Source: Promethearchaeota archaeon | GTDB lineage: Archaea > Asgardarchaeota > Lokiarchaeia > Sigyniarchaeales > SOKP01 | Direction of reading: 5' to 3' | Assembly: GCA_011364925.1 (NCBI GenBank) | Contig: RDOA01000011.1 | Coordinates: 25,478-89,477 of the forward strand | Length of the DNA stretch: 64,000 nucleotides | Notes under the pieces: generated by a model | Database searches by the model: none | The model's input: the letters and a program-made list of their open reading frames with translations, nothing else | What the model was told of the DNA's origin: nothing | Part shown: positions 18,829-28,559 of the stretch, one piece after another | How the letters are laid out: each line of letters begins with the position of its first letter | Numbering within the stretch: the stretch's first letter is position 1 | Program-made: the position numbers and the translations under genes

Positions 18829-20073
18829 ATGTTTGATTATATAATCTCTGATGAAGCTAAAAAAATAAAAGAAGAAGTACGAGCGTTTGTAAGAGACGAA
18901 GTACCTCACTCTTTAATTAAAAAGATGGATAAAGAAGAAATTAATTACCCAACAGAGTATTTACAGAAACTTGGAGAAAATAATCTTATAGGTTTAAGGT
19001 TCCCTAAAGAATATGGTGGTCGAGGTTTAAATTGGGAATGTGAAGTTGTCGCTCTTGAAGAAGTAGGAGTATTAGGAAGTTCGTTACCGTGCTTATATTC
19101 ACTTCCTATAATTACAGGAGAAGCTATGAATATGTTTGGGTCTCAGGAACAAAAATTAAAGTACTTAAAACCGATGTGTGAAGGTAAAAAATATACTGCA
19201 GAAGCATTAACAGAACCAAGAGGAGGATCAGACTTTTTTGGTGCAACTTGTACGGCAATCAAAGATGGTGACTATTACATTTTAAACGGAGAGAAGCGCT
19301 TTGTGGTCGGTGCTGAGGGTGCGGATTTCTTCTTAGTTTATGCTAAAACTGATTTAAATCCAAAAGCGGATCCGCGTTCCTCGCTTAGTTTATTTATTGT
19401 TGATCGAAATAAAGGCGTCGAGACAGAATATATATACGGACTTTTAGGGACTAGAGGTGGTGGTGCAGGCAGATTAAAATTTAAGGAGGTCCAAGTCCCT
19501 AAAGAAAATATTATACTAGGAGAAGGAAAAGGAGGTTTAATTTTTTATCAAATGATGGTTCCTGAACGCCTTACGACTGCATCTGGTTCATTAGGATCAG
19601 CTAGGACATGTTTACATATTGCTACCAAATATTCAACTAAAAGGAAAGCTTTTGGACAAACGATTAATAACTTCGAAGCTGTGAATTTTAAAATAGCTGA
19701 CAGTATAACGCTTTTAGATGCTGCTAGATCGATTGTTCTAAACACAGCAAGGACTATTGATGCTGGGGCGCCAGCGGCTTTACAAAGAAGATTAGTCTCT
19801 GAATCAAAGAAATTTTCCACTAAAGCTTGTTGGAAAATAATTAATTATGCCATGCAAGTAATGGGGGGAATTGGATATACAACAGTTTACCCCATTGAAA
19901 GAATACTTCGTGATTCAAGAATTGGGGAAATTTGGACTGGAACTTCCGAAATAATGAATTTAATTATTCAACACGAGTATTATAAGGAAATATTAAGTGA
20001 AAAATGGTTGGATCGGGACGTAGAGCAGGACGCTCTCGAAAGCGATGCAGAAGAAGAGAAACATTATGGTTAA
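18829..20073 (+). CDS. Acyl-CoA dehydrogenase
   Basis: 414 residues. The three-domain fold is clear: N-terminal helical domain, a middle beta domain with LTEPRGGSD and [10 protein letters not shown], and a C-terminal helical domain with [15 protein letters not shown] and GTSEIMN. The FAD enzyme oxidises acyl-CoA at C2-C3. GTSEIM places a glutamate near the usual catalytic-base region. The start at 18829 is chosen over TTG 18823 because AGAGGA (18817-18822) is 6 nt before this ATG. Other beta-oxidation genes are not nearby. Confidence 0.92.
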   Translation: MFDYIISDEAKKIKEEVRAFVRDEVPHSLIKKMDKEEINYPTEYLQKLGENNLIGLRFPKEYGGRGLNWECEVVALEEVGVLGSSLPCLYSLPIITGEAMNMFGSQEQKLKYLKPMCEGKKYTAEALTEPRGGSDFFGATCTAIKDGDYYILNGEKRFVVGAEGADFFLVYAKTDLNPKADPRSSLSLFIVDRNKGVETEYIYGLLGTRGGGAGRLKFKEVQVPKENIILGEGKGGLIFYQMMVPERLTTASGSLGSARTCLHIATKYSTKRKAFGQTINNFEAVNFKIADSITLLDAARSIVLNTARTIDAGAPAALQRRLVSESKKFSTKACWKIINYAMQVMGGIGYTTVYPIERILRDSRIGEIWTGTSEIMNLIIQHEYYKEILSEKWLDRDVEQDALESDAEEEKHYG

Positions 20074-20262
20074 TTAATAAATTAGATATTAGTGCATTTA
20101 ATTTCTTTATATTTTTTTTAACAGTATCGTTAGAGACTATTTTTCTGTATTTCTCTCTTATGATAATTTTATTTTGCTCTATTGGTTAAATATGTAATTA
20201 CGAAAGCTTTTTTTCATTGAACCATTTTATAAGGACATAATATATATGAAGGGAGATATTGC

Positions 20263-21483
20263 ATAGAAAAAGATCTAATAACCACATTAAATCTTTCAGC
20301 TGTAACTTTTCTGGTATTACTTGGATTAAGCATTGTAGCCCCAATTTTGCCATATTATGCTGAAACTTTTAATGTAAATTATACACTAGTTGGACTTGTG
20401 GTTTCTGCATTTGGGATAGCCCGTATGTTCATCGATTTGCCCGCAGGTTTAATGGGTCAAAAATATAACAAAAAAATCCTAATGCTCTTGGGACTAACAC
20501 TTGTATCTATATCCTCAATCTTAGCAGGAATAGCTCAAAATTACTGGATTTTGTTAGTAGCTCGAGTCATAGAAGGCTTCGGTTCTGCAATTTATGTAAC
20601 TATTGCTACTATTTTTATTGCGTTGGTTGCAAAACCAGAACGAAGAGGTTTTCTTATGGGTATTTACTCTGGCTTTTTATTATTAGGTAGCATTTTTGGA
20701 CCAAGTTTTGGTGGTATTATTGCTAATATTTATGGAATCAATGCCCCTTTTTTTGCTTATGCCATAGTATCCGCTATAGGGATAATTCCCACTCTTACTC
20801 TGCCGAGTATAAAGAATTCGGAAAACGAAAACACCGTTAGGCTAAGAAAACTTTATAGTGAAGCTTGGTCGATTTTGAAAAAGCCAAATTTCCTTTTCGT
20901 ACTCCCTTCAATCTTTTGCTTTTTTTTTATACGAACAGGAGTACGAAACACTCTTGTACCACTTTTTTCACTAAATGATCTTAGCTTAAACGAAATTGAT
21001 ATTGGAATATTATTGACATTAGCAGCTATAGCAACTACTATTACAATGCTACCTGTAGGCATTATTTCGGACAAAATAGGACGTAGAACTCCTCTATTGA
21101 TATCTCTTATCTGTTCTGCTTTTGTAACTCTATGGATACCTTTTACATTAAATTTGGTTTATATATCATCCGTAATGTTTGCTTATGGAGCGATGATCGG
21201 ATTATCTGGTCCGATTTCAGCATATATGACAGATATTGCACCTAAAAACAAGCTTGAGATTTATATGGGTATGTATCGTACGATAGGAGATATAGGTTTT
21301 GTACTTGGTCCGTTATTAATGGGATCCGTTGCAGATCTTACAAATATTACTGTATTAAGAGGAGGTTCTCTGATCACATTGATAGGCTGGCCCCCTTTTG
21401 CTGTAGCGGCTTCTATAATGGTATTATCGGGACTAATTCTCTTTAAAGCCCCTGATCCGAGACCTAATGGTATTATATCATAG
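20263..21483 (+). CDS. MFS transporter, probable AUA start
   Basis: About 406 residues and 12 membrane helices. The loop 2-3 motif is GLMGQKYNKK, and the second-half counterpart is GIISDKIGRR. The first conventional start codon (TTG 20347) would cut away most of helix 1 (TFLVLLGLSIVAPILPYY). The open frame extends back to a TAA at 20230, and the only initiation-like codon correctly placed is ATA at 20263, 6 nt after a GGGAGA Shine-Dalgarno site at 20251-20256. Substrate unknown. Confidence 0.85.
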   Translation: MEKDLITTLNLSAVTFLVLLGLSIVAPILPYYAETFNVNYTLVGLVVSAFGIARMFIDLPAGLMGQKYNKKILMLLGLTLVSISSILAGIAQNYWILLVARVIEGFGSAIYVTIATIFIALVAKPERRGFLMGIYSGFLLLGSIFGPSFGGIIANIYGINAPFFAYAIVSAIGIIPTLTLPSIKNSENENTVRLRKLYSEAWSILKKPNFLFVLPSIFCFFFIRTGVRNTLVPLFSLNDLSLNEIDIGILLTLAAIATTITMLPVGIISDKIGRRTPLLISLICSAFVTLWIPFTLNLVYISSVMFAYGAMIGLSGPISAYMTDIAPKNKLEIYMGMYRTIGDIGFVLGPLLMGSVADLTNITVLRGGSLITLIGWPPFAVAASIMVLSGLILFKAPDPRPNGIIS

Positions 21484-21493
21484 TCTTATGCTT

Positions 21494-22642
21494 TCATTTT
21501 TGTTTAGATAGATATCTTATTTTTACAAGTAAATCTCGTATTTCCATTTTGTCATTTTCAGATGTAATATATTTCTTTTTTATTCCCTCTAATAACGGGA
21601 TAGCCTTAACTTTATTACCTTGTAGAGATACCATATGTCCAAATTTCTCTTCAAGAACTAATTTCATAGCAGCTAAACCAAAACGTAATCCAAGAATTCT
21701 GTCAAATGAATTTGGAGTTCCTGCTCGCATAGTATGCCCTAAAACAACACTTCTACACTCAAATTCTACATCATTCTTCTTAAACTCATTCATTAAATCG
21801 TCTCTTAAATTTAATTCGTCAACAATAATCTGAGAGATATTTAATTTAGCTAATAATGGGTTTCCAAATGAATCTTTAGGTAATTTATCAATTACTTCTT
21901 TTGATATAGTTTTGAAGTCTCGTTCTAATGATTTTAAATTAGGATAAGCGCCCTCAGAGGTTGCAATGATATGATAAGTATATCCAGAATCAACTCTTTT
22001 CTTTAAAACATCTACAATGTCCATTTCAAAATCAAAAGGAGTTTCAGGAATTAATATAATATCTGCACCAGCAGAAATTCCGCTATACATTGTTAAAAAA
22101 CCCGCATCTCTTCCCATTATTTCTACTACAAACACTCTTTGGTGAGAACGTGCGGTTGTTGTTAAATTATCTAACGCATTGGAAGCTAATTGTACTGCGC
22201 TCCAAAAACCAAACGTATAATGAGTACCAGCTAAATCATTATCTATAGTCTTTGGACATCCAACAATTTTAGCTTTAGCATATTTAAACATAGAATTAGC
22301 GATTCCAAGTGTGTCATCCCCTCCGATCGCTATTAAAGCATCAATGCCCAAATTTTTAAAATTCATTGTCAATTCCTTAGCTTTCTCCTCAACTGAACTA
22401 ACTCCTTTAAAAGGATTTGTCCGACTAGTATATAATAAAGTGCCTCCTACAGTGTGAAGATCGTCATGCTCAGCAATGTTTAGAGGAATTGTTTTATTTT
22501 CAATAAACCCTTTCCATCCTTTTAATATTCCTACGCATTCTACCCCTGCATCAAATGCTTTCAACATTATTCCATATATTACAGAATTCAAACCTGGGCA
22601 ATCTCCACCTCCTGTGAGGATTCCAACTTTTTTAACTGTCAA
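21494..22642 (-). CDS. pfkA: 6-phosphofructokinase with pyrophosphate-type signature
   Basis: 382 residues of the PfkA family, which phosphorylates fructose 6-phosphate. Motifs are GILTGGGDCPGLNS, GGDDTLGIA, CPKTIDNDLAGT, MGRDAGFL and a hexose-phosphate site before CRSVVLGHTMRAG. The second Asp in GGDD and the Lys in PKTIDND are the residues that mark pyrophosphate-dependent enzymes; ATP-dependent ones have Gly at both places. Cofactor use is therefore inferred to be PPi. Convergent with the MFS gene upstream. Confidence 0.9.
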   Translation of the reverse strand: MTVKKVGILTGGGDCPGLNSVIYGIMLKAFDAGVECVGILKGWKGFIENKTIPLNIAEHDDLHTVGGTLLYTSRTNPFKGVSSVEEKAKELTMNFKNLGIDALIAIGGDDTLGIANSMFKYAKAKIVGCPKTIDNDLAGTHYTFGFWSAVQLASNALDNLTTTARSHQRVFVVEIMGRDAGFLTMYSGISAGADIILIPETPFDFEMDIVDVLKKRVDSGYTYHIIATSEGAYPNLKSLERDFKTISKEVIDKLPKDSFGNPLLAKLNISQIIVDELNLRDDLMNEFKKNDVEFECRSVVLGHTMRAGTPNSFDRILGLRFGLAAMKLVLEEKFGHMVSLQGNKVKAIPLLEGIKKKYITSENDKMEIRDLLVKIRYLSKQK

Positions 22643-22718
22643 TTATTTCATACCTTCCTTAATTTTAATTTTAAAAAAAATATATAATTAGAAATTATGA
22701 ATTATTCACTTATTATTT

Positions 22719-23288
22719 TTAATTCACTTCATCATTTTCAAATTTTTGGAATGAATATTTTGATTTGTCTTCCGGTAAGATATAACTTCCTCCCCCTAAA
22801 TCAGTTAATATTAGCGTGAATTCGAATTCTCCTTTTAAAGCTTTGCGCAGATTTCTTAAAATCTTATCAAGTTCATCTATTTCAGCGTCATCATTTTCGA
22901 GATTTTTGCGATAAATTGAAACTGCATTTTCAAATCTAAATAATACGCCTTCAATATTAGTATAATAAAAATCTGCGCTAGGACCTGGTTCCACACTTAA
23001 TTCTAATTCTGGGATTTCCAACCTACCTATAGGAGATCGATAAATTTTTGATTTTAAATCTTTTTCATTCGATACTTTTAAAGTTATTTTTCCAGGAGCA
23101 TTATTGGTTGTTAAAGGGATAATATCATTGTTAGAAAATTGACATTTATCACATTCAAACTTAATTAGTAACATTTTATCTCCATCAGAAACATCATAAA
23201 TCGTTTTAGTCATTTTTATTTTTCCTATTTTGCATGAAGGACAGATGAAAGAAAAGTCTATTTTATCACTAGTACGTTTTTCTTTCAT
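22719..23288 (-). CDS. ZPR1-type zinc-finger protein
   Basis: 189 residues, matching archaeal single-module ZPR1 proteins. A C4 zinc finger (CPSC...CDKC, residues about 14-50) is followed by the ZPR1 beta domain with SPIGRLEIPELELSVEPGPSADFYYTNIEG, broken here by variable residues. Eukaryotic ZPR1 binds and folds eEF1A; the archaeal function is less clear. Transcribed away from the ferredoxin oxidoreductase operon. Confidence 0.87.
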   Translation of the reverse strand: MKEKRTSDKIDFSFICPSCKIGKIKMTKTIYDVSDGDKMLLIKFECDKCQFSNNDIIPLTTNNAPGKITLKVSNEKDLKSKIYRSPIGRLEIPELELSVEPGPSADFYYTNIEGVLFRFENAVSIYRKNLENDDAEIDELDKILRNLRKALKGEFEFTLILTDLGGGSYILPEDKSKYSFQKFENDEVN

Positions 23289-23526
23289 TATTATTCACTC
23301 ACTAAATTATGGATGCAAAGTTCAAGCTACTATGAAAAATCATTAATTTCAGTGGTCTACTTATAAATTTTATTCAGAAATTTTTAATTTATTGCTAGTT
23401 ACTTTACCTTAGTAGTTCTATTTACGATAATTTTATAAGTTTTCCAAAAAAAAATACTATATTATAATTTTCGGCTATAAATGTAATCATAATTATAAGA
23501 TCGAATAAGTAAAAGGATGGAAAAAA

Positions 23527-24111
23527 TTGAAGGATAATGGAATAATAGAAATCACTTTTCATGGTCGAGGAGGTCAAACAGCTATAACCGCCAGTCAACT
23601 TCTAGCTCAATTGGCTTATGAAGAAAGTTTTAAAGACGCAATCGCAATTCCAATTATAGGTGCTGAAAGGAGAGGAGCACCAATTCAAGCATTTACAAAA
23701 TTGTCTCGAAATAAAATAATAAAGACTTATGATAGTGTAACTAATCCTAATTATATGCTTATTTTTGATCCCACTCTGTTAGATATTCCTAGGATTCTCG
23801 AAACGATAAAAAGCGGAGTTACATTATTGATTAACACTAAACATCCGATTGATACATGTGAATTTCCTGAAAACATCAAAATTTTTATTGTTGACGCAAC
23901 TGGAATCTGTATTAACTTAGGTTTTATGCACTCAAGTGGTCCCATTTTGAACATTCCAATGTTGGGGGCATTTGGGCAGATAACCAAATTTTATAATCTT
24001 GATACTCTTAAAAAAGTAATCTATAGCGAATTTGGAGAAGAAAGAGGTAAGAAAAATTTAGAAGTCGCTATAGAAGCATATAATAGTGTTAAGGAGGTTG
24101 AACTTATATGA
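23527..24111 (+). CDS. porG: 2-oxoacid:ferredoxin oxidoreductase, gamma subunit
   Basis: 194 residues. The gamma-subunit opening ITFHGRGGQTAITASQLLAQ and the GAERRGAPIQAF block are present. TTG start with GGATGG 6 nt upstream. It is first in a four-gene gamma-delta-alpha-beta operon with 4-nt overlap to the delta gene. The enzyme decarboxylates a 2-oxoacid (probably pyruvate) to acyl-CoA and reduces ferredoxin. Pyruvate versus branched-chain oxoacid cannot be separated by eye. Confidence 0.9.
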   Translation: MKDNGIIEITFHGRGGQTAITASQLLAQLAYEESFKDAIAIPIIGAERRGAPIQAFTKLSRNKIIKTYDSVTNPNYMLIFDPTLLDIPRILETIKSGVTLLINTKHPIDTCEFPENIKIFIVDATGICINLGFMHSSGPILNIPMLGAFGQITKFYNLDTLKKVIYSEFGEERGKKNLEVAIEAYNSVKEVELI

Positions 24112-24446
24112 ACAAGGTGAAATGGAAGAACATATGTGAAGATAAAGATAAACGCCCTGAAGTTCAAGAGTACAAAAACTGGCAAGAGTTACCTCCAATT
24201 CCAATTTCACTTCCAATTAAGGGAAGTATTGGAACAACTGGGGATTGGAGAACATTCAAACCCGTTGTTGACCGAGAAACTTGTACAAAATGTGGTATAT
24301 GCTGGATGTATTGCCCTGAAGGTACGATCCTCAGAAATGAACAAGGAGAATTTGAAGTTGATTATATATATTGTAAAGGATGTGGCATATGTGCCAAAGA
24401 ATGCCCCACAAAAAGTATAGAAATGATAAGAGAGAGTGAAGTATAG
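24108..24446 (+). CDS. porD: 2-oxoacid:ferredoxin oxidoreductase, delta (ferredoxin) subunit
   Basis: 112 residues with two [4Fe-4S] motifs, CTKCGICWMYCPEG and CKGCGICAKECPT, the standard delta-subunit arrangement. It passes electrons from the thiamine-diphosphate site to external ferredoxin. The start overlaps the gamma stop by 4 nt, preceded by GGAGGT, and the alpha subunit begins 1 nt after its stop. Confidence 0.93.
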   Translation: MNKVKWKNICEDKDKRPEVQEYKNWQELPPIPISLPIKGSIGTTGDWRTFKPVVDRETCTKCGICWMYCPEGTILRNEQGEFEVDYIYCKGCGICAKECPTKSIEMIRESEV

Positions 24447-24447
24447 T

Positions 24448-25704
24448 ATGGTAGAAGCACAACAAGATATTATTCAAAAAAAAGAAACAAAAATTATTAA
24501 AGGTAATATTGCAGCAGCTTACGCTGCGAAGTCAGCACGCGTACAAGTGATTAGTGCATACCCCATTACACCTCAAACAACTGTAGTAGAAAAACTATCT
24601 GAGTTTGCAGATAAAGGTGAGATGCCCGGAACTCAATATCTTAAAATGGAATCAGAACATTCCGTAATGGCTTCTATTATAGGTGCAAGTACTGCTGGTA
24701 CTCGCACTTTTACGGCAACTTCTGGTCAGGGTTTATTTTACATGTATGAGATGGTTCATTGGGCAGCGGGTGCTCGCTTACCTATTGTTACGACGATTTC
24801 ATCGAGAGGTCCAGCCCCTCCATGGAATATCTGGGCAGATTTTACTGATGTGATAAGTTGTAGGGATACAGGGTGGATGATTTCGTTTGCATCGGGGCAC
24901 CAAGAGATATACGATGATATATTAATGTCATATAAAATATGCGAAGATCACGATATCCTATTACCTAAATTCGTGGCTTACGGTGGATTTACTCTATCCC
25001 ATACATCAAAACCGGTAATTATCGAGGAACAAGAGGATGTGGACGAATTTTTGCCACCACTTCCTGATGAGAAAGGATGGCCTCACATTTTTCTTGATCC
25101 TGAGAGACCAATGATGCACGGGAACCTCATTATGCCATCTGGTTTTTACAATGAATTTAGGTTAAAAATTCATTTTACTCATACCTTAGCTAAGCAAAAA
25201 ATAAAGGATGTTTCTACCGAATTCGAGAAAAAATTTGGTCGATCTTATGGAAATGGTTTAGTTGAAGAATATAAAATGGAAGATGCGGAAATAGCTGTTC
25301 TTAATTATGGAGAACTCGCAATGCAGATGGAAGACGCAGTTGATGATCTTAGGAATGAAGGGTATAAAGTAGGGTGTGTAAAGCTAAGATACTTTCGACC
25401 ATTTCCTACTGAAGAAATAAGACAAATCGCTAAAAAAGTTAAGGTTTTGGGTGTAGCCGATAGGGCTACTGCCTTTGGTTCTCCAACTGGAGGACCTGTA
25501 AGCAGTGAAGTGTTAGCAGCTCTGTATGGTTCAGGAACGAGTACAATAATTTTACCAATCGTAATGGGTTTAGGCGGTAGAGAGGTAGGATTAGAACAGC
25601 AAAAAAATCAGTTAAAAGTATTGAATCATTTAAATGAAACTGGAGAGTTTCCTAAAGATATGATCGAAGGTACTTTCTGGGATGGATTATTGGAGGTTGA
25701 TTAA
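24448..25704 (+). CDS. porA: 2-oxoacid:ferredoxin oxidoreductase, alpha subunit
   Basis: About 418 residues. The pyrimidine-binding domain shows GNIAAAYAAKSARVQVISAYP, PITPQT, and MESEHSVMASIIGAS; the transketolase C-terminal domain is near residues 275-400. A GTG at 24436 is in frame, but the ATG at 24448 follows the delta stop and a GTGAAG site, so it is taken as the start. Works with the beta subunit encoded next. Confidence 0.92.
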   Translation: MVEAQQDIIQKKETKIIKGNIAAAYAAKSARVQVISAYPITPQTTVVEKLSEFADKGEMPGTQYLKMESEHSVMASIIGASTAGTRTFTATSGQGLFYMYEMVHWAAGARLPIVTTISSRGPAPPWNIWADFTDVISCRDTGWMISFASGHQEIYDDILMSYKICEDHDILLPKFVAYGGFTLSHTSKPVIIEEQEDVDEFLPPLPDEKGWPHIFLDPERPMMHGNLIMPSGFYNEFRLKIHFTHTLAKQKIKDVSTEFEKKFGRSYGNGLVEEYKMEDAEIAVLNYGELAMQMEDAVDDLRNEGYKVGCVKLRYFRPFPTEEIRQIAKKVKVLGVADRATAFGSPTGGPVSSEVLAALYGSGTSTIILPIVMGLGGREVGLEQQKNQLKVLNHLNETGEFPKDMIEGTFWDGLLEVD

Positions 25705-25706
25705 AC

Positions 25707-26645
25707 TTGGTATCAATAAAAGAAGCATTAGAAATTGGACAAGAAGAATTTTTTTTAGCGGGAAACTCTACATGCGCAGGATGTGGGCTTGAAATCGCTT
25801 TAAGATGGGCTATGAAAGCTCTTGGACCAAATACAGCGTTAGTTACACCCGCGAGTTGTTTGAATGTTGTTGTAGGATTGTGGCCAAAGACAGCTCCAAA
25901 TTTTCCTTTCATGAATATGGCGTTTGCAGCTGCTGCCGCCGCTGCCACAGGAGTTTCTGCTGCATTTGAAGTAAAAGCTCATAGATTTCCAGGGAAAGTC
26001 TGGGAGAAAATGACCACACTGGTTTTCGCTGGTGATGGTGGTACAACAGATATTGGAATTCAAGGTTTAAGCGGCGCAGCTGAGAGAAACTCTAATATTA
26101 TATACTGCTGCTATGATAATGAAGCGTATATGAATACAGGGATTCAAAGATCATCAAGTACACCACATGGTGCGATTACAACAACAACCACTTTAGGAAA
26201 GGAGAGATATAAGAAAAATTTACCTCGAATAATGGCCGCACATGATCTTCCTTATGTTGCAACTTGTTCTGTTAGTGAACCACTAGACATATACGAGAAG
26301 TTTAAAAAAGCGAAATCGATTGAGGGGTGTAAATATATACATATCTTAGCATCTTGTCCTCCTGGATGGGGTATTGCTTCTGAAGAATCTGTGGAAATCC
26401 CAAGATTAGCTGTTAAAACGGGTTCTTGGATTTTATATGAAATTGAAAATGGTGTTTTGAAATTATCAAAAAAGAGCAAGCCGTTATTAGACCCCTCAAA
26501 AAGAGCTCCTTTAATTGACTACTTGTCGAGACAAAAACGATTTTCAAAATTATCAGAAAAAACTCTGATTGAACTTCAGGAGAGACTCGATCTAGAATGG
26601 TCCAAACTTGCTGATGAGTTATCTTGCCAAGAACATAATCAGTAA
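25707..26645 (+). CDS. porB: 2-oxoacid:ferredoxin oxidoreductase, beta subunit (TPP-binding)
   Basis: 312 residues. CAGCG near the N-terminus supplies cluster-ligand cysteines. The thiamine-diphosphate motif GDGGTTDIGIQGLSGAAERN, NxxY at YDNEAYMNTG and the SSTPHGA block are all intact. TTG start with GGAGGT before it, 2 nt after the alpha stop. Completes the operon. Confidence 0.93.
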   Translation: MVSIKEALEIGQEEFFLAGNSTCAGCGLEIALRWAMKALGPNTALVTPASCLNVVVGLWPKTAPNFPFMNMAFAAAAAAATGVSAAFEVKAHRFPGKVWEKMTTLVFAGDGGTTDIGIQGLSGAAERNSNIIYCCYDNEAYMNTGIQRSSSTPHGAITTTTTLGKERYKKNLPRIMAAHDLPYVATCSVSEPLDIYEKFKKAKSIEGCKYIHILASCPPGWGIASEESVEIPRLAVKTGSWILYEIENGVLKLSKKSKPLLDPSKRAPLIDYLSRQKRFSKLSEKTLIELQERLDLEWSKLADELSCQEHNQ

Positions 26646-26690
26646 AGAAACATTCATAATATTATTAAGCTATAATTTAAATGAATCCAT

Positions 26691-27359
26691 ATGGGTTTTT
26701 TAATAAAACTTAAAGGAAAAAGTATTGGAGATTTGGATTTCATTTTTGAGATTGCAATCGAGAACATTATTGAAGGTAAATTAATTGCCTTTCCAACTGA
26801 TTCAGTTTACGGTTTAGGGGGAGATCCTCTTAATCTTGAATTGATAAATAGAATTTATGAAATTAAGTATCGAGATCGATCTAAAAGTTTATTATTATTA
26901 GTTGCAGATATTGAAGAAGCAGAAAAGATCGCTGTATTTAACAAAACAAGTTATAAGTTAGCAGAACACTTCTGGCCGGGGCAGTTAACGCTGATATTAA
27001 AAAAAAAAGAGCCTAATATGATTCCACCGGAGGTTACAGCTTTTAAGAATACAATCGGTATTCGAGTTCCAGAAAACGAGATCATTCAATCTTTATTAAG
27101 AAAGTTAAGGTCAAAAGGATATTTTGGTGGATTAATCGGAACATCAGCAAACTATTCTGGAGAACCTCCTTCAATAAGCGGGGATGAGGTTGCAAAGAAA
27201 TTTTTATCACCAATTGATTTAATACTTGATGGGGGTAAAACAAAGTCACAAGTTTCGACAACAATCCTTGATTGTTCATCAGAAAAGTTAAAGATCTTAA
27301 GATTAGGAATTATAGGACAAGATCAAATTGATGATATAATTAAATCATCGAATGAATAA
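26691..27359 (+). CDS. sua5: Threonylcarbamoyl-AMP synthase (Sua5/YrdC family)
   Basis: 222 residues, a YrdC-type domain without the C-terminal Sua5 extension. Motifs: GKLIAFPTDSVYGLGGD, the KYRDRSKSLLLLV substrate loop, FWPGQLTLIL, TIGIRVP and GTSANYSGEPP. It makes threonylcarbamoyl-AMP from threonine, bicarbonate and ATP for t6A37 in ANN-decoding tRNAs. The KEOPS subunit Cgi121 lies 0.5 kb away and Pcc1 is at 32.5 kb. Confidence 0.92.
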   Translation: MGFLIKLKGKSIGDLDFIFEIAIENIIEGKLIAFPTDSVYGLGGDPLNLELINRIYEIKYRDRSKSLLLLVADIEEAEKIAVFNKTSYKLAEHFWPGQLTLILKKKEPNMIPPEVTAFKNTIGIRVPENEIIQSLLRKLRSKGYFGGLIGTSANYSGEPPSISGDEVAKKFLSPIDLILDGGKTKSQVSTTILDCSSEKLKILRLGIIGQDQIDDIIKSSNE

Positions 27360-27375
27360 CTAAAAGGGGGTCATT

Positions 27376-27906
27376 TTGAATAATTTCAACTTGTTGGTTT
27401 CAACATCAAGATTCAATGAAGTAAATGCAAAAGCAGAGCTTTGGTTTATTTTGTTAATATGTGGTGATAATTATCCCGTAATCTCAGGAATTAAGTATCC
27501 AGGTTTAATAACCGCAGCAACTAATATCGACAATAAAGAAGTTATAAAAAAGATCAAAAATCTACTTGTCAAGGATCCAAATTTCTTCCAATTCATTCTA
27601 AAGATCATTCCTATTGACTATGTTTGTGAGACTAAAATACAAATTATAAAAGAAATAGTAGAAAAATATTATCCTCTTTATTTAGAAAAGTCAAATTCTT
27701 TCAAAATCGAATTGAATCGTAGAAAAAACGAAAAAATTGAAAGAGATGTAATTATTGAATCAGTAGCAAAAAATATTGTTAATCGCGTTGATTTAGACAA
27801 TCCTGACATTATTCTAAGGATTGAATTACTTGGAAATATTTGTGGGATCTCCTTTTTAAGACCAGATGAAATTATTAAAATTTCAAATAAAATGAGTCAG
27901 CTTTAA
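27376..27906 (+). CDS. THUMP-domain RNA-binding protein (Tan1-like)
   Basis: 176 residues. The C-terminal half fits a THUMP domain: FKIELNRRKNEKIERDVIIESVAKNI, then VDLDNPDIILRIELLGN and CGISFLRPDEI. Stand-alone THUMP proteins include Tan1/THUMPD1, which helps N4-acetylation of cytidine 12 in tRNA. TTG start with GGGGG 5 nt upstream. It is 16 nt after sua5 and probably co-transcribed. Confidence 0.8.
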   Translation: MNNFNLLVSTSRFNEVNAKAELWFILLICGDNYPVISGIKYPGLITAATNIDNKEVIKKIKNLLVKDPNFFQFILKIIPIDYVCETKIQIIKEIVEKYYPLYLEKSNSFKIELNRRKNEKIERDVIIESVAKNIVNRVDLDNPDIILRIELLGNICGISFLRPDEIIKISNKMSQL

Positions 27907-28559
27907 TAAGAGCTCCTCTTATCTAAACTTAACAATACCATTTTTTCACATATCAAATCATTCAGTGCCTTAAATAAGCTCTGTAGATTGACTTGTTCTG
28001 CGTATATTTCGCTCTCATCTATACCATATGACTTTAAGATAACTAATATTTGGTTATTAGAAAAACCGAAGTAATCTTTAATTATTTTATATTTTTCTTC
28101 AGAATTGTCTTCAAAATTTATATCTAATTCCTTGAAATTCAAATGCTTATTGATTTCCATTTGAATTTGATCAATATTATTTTTTGGAGTAATGATACAA
28201 TAACTAATTCTTCTATTTCGCAAATTGTTTTCAATTACCCCAAAATCTTTAAGGCTTATTTTAATTTGTCTTTTAGCAGCTAAATATAAGAAAAATTCTA
28301 GATTCTTCTTATTTGAAATATTAGCATTTATATGGAAAGCTTTTTGGACAAAATAACAAGCATGTAATATATGCTCAATATTTAAAATATGCTTTTCATT
28401 AAAAAATTGTAATACTGTGTCTTTATGTAAATCTTGTACACTCTCGATTAATTTAACTAAATCATTTATTCGAACTTCATCAGGATTGATTTCAATCTGG
28501 TTAATTCCTACATAATAATCAGACACACCATGAGTTCCCTTAATAGAATAAATCTTCAT
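27903..28559 (-). CDS. cgi121: KEOPS complex subunit Cgi121
   Basis: About 218 residues. The middle segment LQFFNEKHILNIEHILHACYFVQ, with AFHINANISNKKNLEFFLYLAAKRQI, is characteristic of Cgi121, which binds Bud32 and tRNA in KEOPS (t6A synthesis). The ATG at 28559 overlaps the ecfT stop as ATGA and is chosen over 28574. It is longer at the C-terminus than a minimal Cgi121. Convergent with the THUMP gene by 4 nt. Confidence 0.82.
   Translation of the reverse strand: MKIYSIKGTHGVSDYYVGINQIEINPDEVRINDLVKLIESVQDLHKDTVLQFFNEKHILNIEHILHACYFVQKAFHINANISNKKNLEFFLYLAAKRQIKISLKDFGVIENNLRNRRISYCIITPKNNIDQIQMEINKHLNFKELDINFEDNSEEKYKIIKDYFGFSNNQILVILKSYGIDESEIYAEQVNLQSLFKALNDLICEKMVLLSLDKRSSY

Noticed and set aside
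20004..20189. Small hydrophobic open frame after acyl-CoA dehydrogenase
   Set aside because: Begins inside the dehydrogenase in another frame and has no start signal or recognisable pattern.
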